Positions 1-4,708 of a DNA stretch of 5,275 bases are shown in pieces. The DNA lies in assembly GCA_937949455.1 (NCBI GenBank), contig CALEDU010000132.1:1-5275 (forward strand). Reading direction: 5' to 3'. Each line of letters starts with the position of its first letter. The stretch's first letter is position 1. Below the pieces are notes generated by a model that worked only from the letters and a program-made list of their open reading frames with translations, ran no database searches and was not told where the DNA came from. The position numbers were made by a program, and so were the translations under genes. Origin of the DNA: an uncultured Tepidimonas sp. GTDB taxonomy: Bacteria > Pseudomonadota > Gammaproteobacteria > Burkholderiales > Burkholderiaceae_C.

Positions 1-131
1 CCGGCCAGCAGGTCATGTCCGGCCAGCACGGCGGGGATGGCCTCGGCCTGGATGGGGGTGGGCGTCTCGTAGCCCTGCTCGCGCACGGCCTCGACGAGGG
101 CCGGCAGCAGTTGAAGTTCTTCGAATGTCAT
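1..131 (-). CDS. rhlE: DEAD-box RNA helicase, RhlE-like, N-terminal fragment (runs off left edge)
   Basis: Only the first 43 or so codons are in the window, read leftward from the ATG at 131-129. The protein begins [16 protein letters not shown] and contains GYETPTPIQ at residues 20-28. This is the Q motif of DEAD-box helicases, which contacts the adenine of ATP, and the usual upstream aromatic residue is present as Phe3. It is followed by [13 protein letters not shown], which in the family leads directly into Walker A (motif I), just outside the window. DEAD-box proteins of this type unwind short RNA duplexes in ribosome assembly and mRNA turnover. The start at 131 matches the usual MSF/MTF beginning of RhlE proteins. 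An in-frame ATG at 167-165 would add 12 residues, and no strong Shine-Dalgarno sequence supports either. The assignment to DEAD-box is firm. RhlE rather than a sister subfamily is an inference from the N-terminal wording. Confidence 0.85.
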   Translation of the reverse strand, partial: MTFEELQLLPALVEAVREQGYETPTPIQAEAIPAVLAGHDLLA

Positions 132-188
132 GTGAAAGTTGGGCACCCATGCCGGGGCGCGCGGCATCGGCCCACGCCGCTGGGTACC

Positions 189-214
189 GGATCGGTCGAT
201 CCTGCGCACCGATC
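189..214. repeat. Nested inverted repeats upstream of the RhlE-like gene
   Basis: Two alternative pairings share the same bases. GGATCG (189-194) and CGATCC (197-202) form a 14-bp near-palindrome with a 2-base centre. GATCGGT (190-196) can instead pair with ACCGATC (208-214) around an 11-base loop. They lie 58 to 83 bases upstream of the helicase start and would be in its 5' untranslated RNA if transcription begins further right. They may be an operator, a leader structure or chance. Confidence 0.35.
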
Positions 215-222
215 GAGCGGCT

Positions 223-268
223 CAGTCAAGGGCAGATGGGGTCGTGAGGGACGGCCGGAGCTTGACTG
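223..268. repeat. 8-bp perfect inverted repeat CAGTCAAG / CTTGACTG
   Basis: CAGTCAAG at 223-230 is the exact reverse complement of CTTGACTG at 261-268, with 30 bases between. The right arm contains the TTGACT proposed as the ettA -35 element. The left arm presents the same TTGACT on the opposite strand, though no good leftward -10 follows it at the normal distance. It could be a two-site operator serving both genes, or two -35 elements facing away from each other. Confidence 0.35.
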
Positions 269-289
269 CAAGGCCCGACCAAATAGGAT
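262..289 (+). promoter_or_regulatory. Candidate sigma70-type promoter for ettA
   Basis: TTGACT at 262-267 matches the -35 consensus at five of six positions. TAGGAT at 284-289 matches the -10 consensus at four of six, and the spacing is 16 bases. Transcription would start near 296, giving a leader of about 85 bases before the ettA start codon. A second A/T-rich block, GATAAT at 304-309, resembles a -10 element but has no -35 at the right distance. Prediction by eye only. Confidence 0.45.
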
Positions 290-319
290 TGTTGCATAAC
301 TGGGATAATCCGAAGAGAC

Positions 320-346
320 CCGGGCTGCGCCCCCGGCACTTTTTTT
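320..346 (+). terminator. Terminator-like hairpin with T-run in the ettA leader (possible attenuator)
   Basis: CCGGG (320-324) can pair with CCCGG (332-336), a five-pair all-GC stem with a seven-base loop. An alternative fold pairs GGGC (322-325) with GCCC (329-332). After three bases (CAC) there are seven consecutive T's at 340-346. This is the shape of an intrinsic terminator, but the stem is short and the T-run does not abut it. It lies between the predicted promoter and the ettA start, with no rightward gene upstream, so if functional it would act as an attenuator rather than as the end of a gene. Confidence 0.35.
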
Positions 347-365
347 CACGATCCGTTGTTTTTGC

Positions 366-374
366 GAAGGTGAG
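366..374 (+). promoter_or_regulatory. Ribosome binding site of ettA
   Basis: GAAGGTGAG resembles the Shine-Dalgarno consensus and ends six bases before the ATG at 381. It supports that start over the in-frame ATG at 402 (Met8). The chosen start also gives MAQYVFTM, which matches the usual N-terminus of EttA. Confidence 0.7.
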
Positions 375-380
375 CCCCCG

Positions 381-2045
381 ATGGCCCAGTATGTTTTCAC
401 GATGAACCGCGTCTCCAAGACCGTGCCGCCCAAGCGGCAGATCTTGAAGGACATCTCACTGAGTTTCTTCCCCGGCGCCAAGATCGGTGTGCTGGGGCTC
501 AATGGTGCCGGTAAGTCCACGTTGCTCAAGATCATGGCCGGGGTGGACAAGGATTTCGAGGGCGAAGCCGTGCCCATGCCCGGCATCAAGATCGGCTACC
601 TGCCGCAGGAGCCGCAGCTCAATCCCGAGCAAACCGTACGCCAGGCGGTGGAAGAGGGCATAGGCGGTGCGCTGGCGGCCAAGAAGCGGCTGGAGGAGGT
701 CTATGCCGCGTATGCCGAGCCGGACGCCGACTTCGACGCGCTGGCCGCCGAGCAGGCGGAGCTGGAAGCCATCATCGCCGCCGCCGGCAGCGAGAACACC
801 GACCTGCAACTGGAGCTGGCCGCCGATGCGCTGAACCTGCCGCCGTGGGATGCCCAGATCAAAAACCTCTCGGGTGGCGAGAAGCGCCGCGTGGCGCTGT
901 GCCGCCTGCTGCTGTCCAAGCCCGACATGCTGTTGCTGGACGAGCCGACCAACCACCTGGATGCCGAGAGCGTGCACTGGTTGGAGCAGTTCCTGCAGCG
1001 CTTCCCTGGCACGGTGGTGGCAATCACGCACGATCGCTACTTCCTCGACAACGCAGCGGAATGGATTCTAGAGCTCGACCGCGGCATGGGTATCCCGTAC
1101 AAGGGCAACTACTCCGAGTGGCTGGAGCAGAAGGAGCGCCGGCTGGAGCAGGAGCAAAAGTCCGAGGACGCACGCCGCAAAGCGATGAAGGAGGAGCTCA
1201 AGTGGGTGCGCTCCAACGCCAAGGGGCGCCAGGCCAAGAGCAAGGCACGATTGCAGCGCTTCGAGGAACTGAGCGACTACGAATACCAAAAGCGCAACGA
1301 GACCAACGAGATCTTCATCCCCGTCGCCGAGCGGCTGGGCTCGCAGGTCATCGAGTTCAAGAATGTCAGCAAGTCGTTTGGTGATCGGCTGCTGATCGAC
1401 AACCTGTCGTTCAGTGTGCCGGCGGGTGCCATCGTCGGCATCATCGGTCCCAACGGCGCGGGCAAGTCCACGCTGTTTCGCATGATCCAGGGTGTGGAAA
1501 AGCCCGACAGCGGCGAGATCATCATCGGCCAGACCGCCAAGCTGGCTTTCGTGGATCAGAGCCGCGACAGCCTGGACGGCAGCAAGACCGTGTGGGAGGA
1601 CGTCTCTGGCGGACTGGACAACATCACCGTGGGCAAGTTCGTCATGCCCAGCCGGGCGTATCTGGGCCGTTTCAACTTCAAGGGCAACGACCAGCAAAAG
1701 CGGGTGGCCGATCTGTCCGGCGGCGAGCGTGGCCGGCTGCACCTGGCCAAGACGCTGGCCCAGGGTGGCAATGTGTTGCTGTTGGACGAACCCTCCAACG
1801 ACCTGGACGTGGAAACCCTGCGTGCGCTGGAGGATGCGCTGCTGGAGTTTGCTGGCAGCGCGCTGGTCATCAGCCACGACCGTTGGTTTCTGGACCGCAT
1901 CTGCACGCACATCTTGGCGTACGAGGGCGACAGCCAGTGGTATTTCTACGATGGCAACTTCACCGAGTACGAGGCCGACAAGGTGCGCCGCCTGGGTGAA
2001 GAGGGGGCGCGTCCCAAGCGCGTGCGCTTCAAGTCGCTCGCCTGA
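381..2045 (+). CDS. ettA: Energy-dependent translational throttle protein EttA (ABC-F ATPase)
   Basis: Full-length 554-residue soluble ABC-F protein; E. coli EttA is 555. In the family, EttA binds the ribosomal E site and gates entry into elongation according to the ATP/ADP ratio. Two nucleotide-binding domains are complete. Domain 1 has Walker A GLNGAGKST (39-47), signature LSGGE (163-167), Walker B with DEPTNHLD (187-194) and H-loop His217. Domain 2 has Walker A GPNGAGKST (356-364), signature LSGGE (445-449), Walker B with DEPSNDLD (469-476) and H-loop His499. The insertion at about 91-140 is the arm that contacts the L1 stalk in EttA. The charged stretch at about 241-310 (WVRSNAKGRQAKSKARLQRF) is the linker that reaches toward the P-site tRNA. 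There are no membrane segments, as expected. The second Walker B reads DEPSND where E. coli has DEPTND; the catalytic Glu is kept. A DUF1415 gene follows after 2 bp, probably in the same operon. Confidence 0.97.
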   Translation: MAQYVFTMNRVSKTVPPKRQILKDISLSFFPGAKIGVLGLNGAGKSTLLKIMAGVDKDFEGEAVPMPGIKIGYLPQEPQLNPEQTVRQAVEEGIGGALAAKKRLEEVYAAYAEPDADFDALAAEQAELEAIIAAAGSENTDLQLELAADALNLPPWDAQIKNLSGGEKRRVALCRLLLSKPDMLLLDEPTNHLDAESVHWLEQFLQRFPGTVVAITHDRYFLDNAAEWILELDRGMGIPYKGNYSEWLEQKERRLEQEQKSEDARRKAMKEELKWVRSNAKGRQAKSKARLQRFEELSDYEYQKRNETNEIFIPVAERLGSQVIEFKNVSKSFGDRLLIDNLSFSVPAGAIVGIIGPNGAGKSTLFRMIQGVEKPDSGEIIIGQTAKLAFVDQSRDSLDGSKTVWEDVSGGLDNITVGKFVMPSRAYLGRFNFKGNDQQKRVADLSGGERGRLHLAKTLAQGGNVLLLDEPSNDLDVETLRALEDALLEFAGSALVISHDRWFLDRICTHILAYEGDSQWYFYDGNFTEYEADKVRRLGEEGARPKRVRFKSLA

Positions 2046-2047
2046 TC

Positions 2048-2644
2048 GTGGCGGCCCAGCCCAACCCCGTTGCCGGCGCTGCGGCTGCGACCGGCGTGCC
2101 AGATGCGCCGACGGTCGAGGCGGCGATGCGCCGCTGGATCGAGCGCGCCGTCATCGGCCTGAATCTGTGCCCGTTTGCCAAGGCGGTCTGGGCCAAGGGC
2201 CAGGTGCGCATCGCGGTCAGCCAAGCGCGGCATCTGGACGCCTTTTTGGACGATCTGGATGCCGAGCTGTTGCGGCTGCGCGATACGCCGCCCGAGGTGC
2301 TCGACACGACGCTGCTCGTGCATCCGACGCTGTTTCCGGATTTCTTCGTCTTCAACGACTTTCTGGACGTGGTGGACCGGGTGATCGAAGAGCACGGGCT
2401 GGAGGGGGTGATCCAGGTTGCCCCCTTCCACCCGGACTTCGTGTTCGATGGCGTCGATCCGGACGACATCACCCACGCCACCAACCGCGCGCCCTATGCG
2501 ACGCTGCACCTGCTGCGCGAGGACAGCGTGGCGCGCGCCGTGGCTACGGGCGACCCGGTCGAGGTGATCGTCGAGCGCAATCTGCAGACCCTGCGCCAGC
2601 TTGGACCGCAGAGCTGGCAGCGCCTGTTCGACGCGGGCGAATGA
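2048..2644 (+). CDS. DUF1415 family protein of unknown function
   Basis: A 198-residue soluble protein recognised as DUF1415 from its conserved blocks: WIERAVIGLNLCPFAKAV (30-47, with Cys41), LLVHPTLFPDFFVFNDFLD (89-107), IQVAPFHPDFVFDG (122-135) and HATNRAPYATLHLLRE (143-158). The conserved Cys, His, Asp and Asn residues hint at a metal- or thiol-dependent activity, but no reaction is established and none is claimed. There is no signal peptide or membrane segment. The start is uncertain. GTG at 2048 lies 2 bp after the ettA stop and fits translational coupling, but it has no clear Shine-Dalgarno sequence and the first 25 or so residues are Ala/Pro-rich and outside the conserved domain. ATG at 2126 (Met27, just before RRWIERAV) is a credible alternative. 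Co-transcription with ettA is inferred from the spacing. Confidence 0.88.
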   Translation: MAAQPNPVAGAAAATGVPDAPTVEAAMRRWIERAVIGLNLCPFAKAVWAKGQVRIAVSQARHLDAFLDDLDAELLRLRDTPPEVLDTTLLVHPTLFPDFFVFNDFLDVVDRVIEEHGLEGVIQVAPFHPDFVFDGVDPDDITHATNRAPYATLHLLREDSVARAVATGDPVEVIVERNLQTLRQLGPQSWQRLFDAGE

Positions 2645-2724
2645 GCACCCATCTCCGCGCTTCTTGCGGCCTGCGCTGGCGTGAGATGGTTTCCCACACT
2701 GCGGCCAAGGCACAGGACGCCCCA
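2645..2724. other. Convergent intergenic gap with weak hairpin
   Basis: This 80-bp gap lies between the ends of the DUF1415 gene (rightward) and the yqaA gene (leftward), where a shared terminator would be expected. CCATCTC (2649-2655) and GAGATGG (2683-2689) form a 7-bp perfect stem over a 27-base interval. The interval contains a further GCGC (2657-2660) and GCGC (2673-2676) pairing. Only three T's follow on the plus strand and no T-run follows on the minus strand, so it is at best a weak intrinsic terminator. No canonical terminator was found. Confidence 0.3.
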
Positions 2725-3216
2725 TCAGCCCGTCAGCGCCGACCAATCCCCGGGTAGCAGCCACAACAGCCCGGCGGTCATGATCACATAGCGCGCACAT
2801 TTGCCCACCGCCATGTAGAGCACGCAGGGCCAGAACGGAAATTTCAGCCACCCCGCCACGGCGCATAGCGGATCGCCCACCACCGGCAGCCAGCTCAGCA
2901 AGCAGGCCTTGGGGCCAAAGCGCTGCAGCCAGTCCAACGCGCGCAAATGCGTCGGCGAGCCGCGTGCGCGGTCGATGGCAGCGTGCGCCCCGTAGCCCAT
3001 GGCCCAGCTCACCGTGCCGCCCAGGGTGTTGCCCGCGGTGGCTACCAGGATGGTTGGCCAGAACAGCTCGGGGTTGAGCTTGATCAGCGCGAACACCGCA
3101 GGCTCTGACCCCATGGGCAGCAGCGTCGCCGAAATGAACGCCACCACGAACACCGTCACCAGGCCCACTTCAGGCAGGCTCAGGGTGTGCAGCAGAGACG
3201 GGATCCAGTCATCCAT
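2725..3216 (-). CDS. yqaA: YqaA-family small integral membrane protein (DedA/VTT-related)
   Basis: A 163-residue hydrophobic protein; E. coli YqaA is about 142. It shares the family wording: SATLLPMGSE (29-38), GNTLGG (62-67), LLSWLPVVGDPLC (106-118), AGWLKF (121-126) and GKCARYV (138-144). Likely membrane or re-entrant segments are about 15-46, 53-77, 103-124 and 128-155, with a polar loop at 80-98 (IDRARGSPTHLRAL). YqaA proteins resemble the DedA/VTT superfamily, some members of which move lipids across membranes or support membrane potential. YqaA itself has no settled function, so transport of a specific substrate is not claimed. The start at 3216 gives the length nearest the family's. 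The frame stays open upstream, but the extra residues there do not look like protein, and no Shine-Dalgarno sequence is visible. The gene stands alone, convergent with the DUF1415 gene and divergent from dusB. Confidence 0.9.
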   Translation of the reverse strand: MDDWIPSLLHTLSLPEVGLVTVFVVAFISATLLPMGSEPAVFALIKLNPELFWPTILVATAGNTLGGTVSWAMGYGAHAAIDRARGSPTHLRALDWLQRFGPKACLLSWLPVVGDPLCAVAGWLKFPFWPCVLYMAVGKCARYVIMTAGLLWLLPGDWSALTG

Positions 3217-3241
3217 GGGGGGGTTCGGTGGCGCGCAGCGC

Positions 3242-3247
3242 AGTATA
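3242..3247 (-). promoter_or_regulatory. Candidate -10 element of yqaA
   Basis: Read on the minus strand this is TATACT, one base from the consensus, about 25 bases before the yqaA ATG at 3216. The region where a -35 should sit (about 3265-3270) reads CCCCAG on that strand and is not a match. The resulting leader would be about 20 bases. Confidence 0.35.
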
Positions 3248-3289
3248 GACGGCGGGGCAGGGTCCTGGGGGCTGAGGTTCCGGCGGGGG

Positions 3290-3295
3290 TACAAT
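3290..3295 (+). promoter_or_regulatory. Candidate -10 element of the dusB-fis-purH operon
   Basis: TACAAT differs from TATAAT at one base and lies 47 bases before the dusB ATG, giving a leader of about 41 bases. No convincing -35 hexamer is seen 16-18 bases upstream, where the sequence is G-rich. It is the best -10 candidate in the gap on this strand. Confidence 0.45.
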
Positions 3296-3342
3296 GCTGC
3301 CCAATTTTTCAGCAACCCGATTCTCCCTCCCGCCCGCATGTC

Positions 3343-4401
3343 ATGACCGACGGCTTGGCCCTTGGCCCCTATGTGTTGCCCAATCGCCTGTTCGTCGCGC
3401 CGATGGCGGGTGTGACGGATCGGCCGTTTCGGCGCCTGTGCAAGCGGCTGGGCGCCGGCTACGCGGTCAGCGAGATGATCACGTCGCGCCCAGAGCTGCA
3501 GGCCAGCCTCAAGACCGCGCGGCGTGCCAATCACGACGGTGAGCCGGGGCCGATCGCGGTGCAGATCGCTGGCACCGACCCAGCGATGATGGCCGAGGCA
3601 GCGCGCCACAACATCGACCGCGGCGCGCAGATCATCGATATCAATATGGGCTGTCCGGCCAAGAAGGTGTGTCACAAGTGGGCCGGCTCGGCGCTGATGC
3701 AGGATGAGGCGCTGGCGGCGTCGATCATCGAAGCGGTGGTGGCCGCTTGCGCGCCGCACGGCGTTCCGGTGACACTGAAGATGCGCACTGGCTGGTGCGC
3801 CACGGTGCGCAACGCCCCTCGATTGGCGCGCATCGCCGAGGACGCAGGCGTGCAGATGCTGGTCATCCATGGCCGCACACGTGCGCAGGGCTACGGTGGT
3901 GTGGCCGAGCACGACACCACGGCGCTCATCAAGACCCTGGCGCGTATCCCGGTGGTGGCCAACGGCGACATCGACAGCCCACAGGCGGCCGCGCGCGTGC
4001 TGCGCGCCACTGGCGCCGATGCGGTGATGATCGGCCGCGCGGCGCAGGGGCGCCCGTGGCTGTTTCGCGACATCCTGCACGAATGGCGCACCAGCCAAGC
4101 GGCGCAGCCGCCCACCACCGCCGAGCTGCGCGACTGGCTGCGCGAGCATCTGCTGGATCACTACGCGCTCTATGGCGAGCACAGCGGTGTGCGCAGCGCG
4201 CGCAAGCATCTGTTGTGGTACCTGCGCGCGCTGGGCGGCCCACGGGCGGCCCAGCAGCGGCTGCGCACGGCCGTCATCGCCGCCGAGCGGGCTGAGCAGC
4301 AGCTGCGGGCGCTGGAAGATTTCCTCGACGAACGCGACGCCGCGCCGGCTGGCGCGCCGATGGTCCTGCCCGAATCCGAGGCTGCGCTGCTGGCGGCCTG
4401 A
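3343..4401 (+). CDS. dusB: tRNA-dihydrouridine synthase, DusB type
   Basis: A 352-residue cytoplasmic flavoenzyme that reduces uridine to dihydrouridine in the D-loop of tRNAs, using FMN and NADPH. An N-terminal TIM barrel carries APMAGVTDRPFR (19-30), DINMGCPAKKV (99-109) with the catalytic Cys104, LKMRTGW (145-151) with Lys146, VIHGRTR (174-180) with His176, and FMN-phosphate loops at VVANGDI (204-210) and MIGRAAQGRPWLFRDI (229-244). The last of these is typical of DusB. The C-terminal helical tRNA-binding domain follows from about 255 (RSARKHLLWYLRAL at 284-297). E. coli DusB is 321 residues. Here the protein ends with about 20 extra residues rich in Ala and Pro. The start at 3343 was chosen because the domain begins at once (GPYVLPNRLFVAPM). 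There is no Shine-Dalgarno sequence, and ATG-TCA-TGA at 3338-3346 overlaps the start. fis follows 15 bp after the stop, the classic dusB-fis arrangement. Confidence 0.95.
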   Translation: MTDGLALGPYVLPNRLFVAPMAGVTDRPFRRLCKRLGAGYAVSEMITSRPELQASLKTARRANHDGEPGPIAVQIAGTDPAMMAEAARHNIDRGAQIIDINMGCPAKKVCHKWAGSALMQDEALAASIIEAVVAACAPHGVPVTLKMRTGWCATVRNAPRLARIAEDAGVQMLVIHGRTRAQGYGGVAEHDTTALIKTLARIPVVANGDIDSPQAAARVLRATGADAVMIGRAAQGRPWLFRDILHEWRTSQAAQPPTTAELRDWLREHLLDHYALYGEHSGVRSARKHLLWYLRALGGPRAAQQRLRTAVIAAERAEQQLRALEDFLDERDAAPAGAPMVLPESEAALLAA

Positions 4402-4416
4402 TGATCCCGACCCCCT

Positions 4417-4662
4417 ATGGATACGCCCTCTGCCCACCTGCCCGACTGCGTGCGTGCCAGTCTCGAAGCGTATTTCGCGGCCCTCGGTGACACCGAGCCG
4501 GCCAACCTGCACGACATGCTGGTGCGCGCCGTGGAAAGGCCGCTGCTGGAGGTGGTGATGGCACGCGCGCGCGGCAACCAGTCGCGCGCCGCCCAGTGGC
4601 TGGGGCTGAACCGCAACACGCTGCGCAAAAAACTGCTCGAGCACGGCCTGCTCGACGGCTAA
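4417..4662 (+). CDS. fis: Fis-family nucleoid-associated DNA-binding protein (short form)
   Basis: An 81-residue protein aligning with E. coli Fis (98 residues) from its PLRDSV segment to the C-terminus. Helices A and B are at about 8-44 ([13 protein letters not shown], then [14 protein letters not shown]), and the helix-turn-helix is at about 54-73 ([20 protein letters not shown]). The E. coli DNA-contact residues Asn84, Arg85, Thr87, Arg89 and Lys90 correspond to Asn65, Arg66, Thr68, Arg70 and Lys71 here, and Arg76 to Arg57. In enterobacteria Fis bends DNA and controls rRNA and many growth-phase genes. This protein should bind DNA as a dimer. The N-terminal region that forms the beta-hairpin arms in E. 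coli is missing, so stimulation of DNA invertases is unlikely. The start lies 16 bases past the dusB stop with no Shine-Dalgarno sequence, which suggests translation coupled to dusB. It is probably co-transcribed with purH. Confidence 0.92.
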   Translation: MDTPSAHLPDCVRASLEAYFAALGDTEPANLHDMLVRAVERPLLEVVMARARGNQSRAAQWLGLNRNTLRKKLLEHGLLDG

Positions 4663-4695
4663 CCCAAGCCTGCCGATTCCCTGCAACTGCCCCCC

Positions 4696-4700
4696 AAGGA
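4696..4700 (+). promoter_or_regulatory. Ribosome binding site of purH
   Basis: AAGGA ends eight bases before the ATG at 4709 and is the only Shine-Dalgarno-like sequence in the 46-bp gap after fis. It fixes the purH start, which is also where conserved PurH wording begins. I see no promoter or terminator in this gap, so purH is probably read from the dusB-fis transcript. Confidence 0.6.
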
Positions 4701-4708
4701 CCCCGACA

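Larger units (their letters stand above)
132..380. other. Divergent intergenic region between the RhlE-like gene and ettA
   Basis: This 249-bp stretch separates two genes transcribed away from each other, so it should hold both promoters. It contains a plausible rightward sigma70-like promoter (262-289), nested inverted repeats at 189-214, an 8-bp inverted repeat at 223-230 and 261-268, a GC-rich hairpin with a T-run at 320-346, and the ettA ribosome binding site at 366-374. I found no convincing leftward -35/-10 pair for the helicase gene. I see no credible protein gene here; the open frames crossing it show no recognisable protein wording. Confidence 0.7.
3217..3342. other. Divergent promoter region between yqaA and dusB
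   Basis: This 126-bp gap should hold both promoters. On the plus strand TACAAT (3290-3295) is a five-of-six -10 match that would start the dusB transcript near 3302. On the minus strand TATACT (3247 down to 3242) is also a five-of-six match that would start the yqaA transcript about 20 bases before its ATG. Neither has a recognisable -35 at the normal distance, so both may be weak or activator-dependent. The last 40 bases before dusB are pyrimidine-rich and lack a Shine-Dalgarno sequence. Confidence 0.5.

Noticed and set aside
304..309. GATAAT as the -10 element of ettA
   Set aside because: No acceptable -35 lies 16-18 bases upstream; the TTGACT/TAGGAT pair at 262-289 has better spacing.
1068..1910. 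Long leftward open frame antisense to ettA
   Set aside because: ettA matches its family along its full length; the antisense frame is Leu/Gln/His-rich with no motif and is a shadow of codon bias.
2641..2757. Possible 38-residue gene starting with an ATGA overlap on the DUF1415 stop
   Set aside because: It lacks a Shine-Dalgarno sequence, has no recognisable protein wording, and its end runs antisense into the conserved 3' end of yqaA. The overlap alone is too common to count as support.
3187..3342. N-terminal extension of dusB to an upstream in-frame ATG at 3187
   Set aside because: It would overlap the yqaA start and the dusB -10 candidate, adds 52 Arg/Gln-rich residues with no family match, and the Dus domain begins right after 3343.
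4637..4655. 7-bp inverted repeat TCGAGCA / TGCTCGA with five-base loop near the end of fis, as a terminator
   Set aside because: It lies inside the coding sequence, is explained by the near-repeat LLEHGLLD in the protein, and has no T-run after it.
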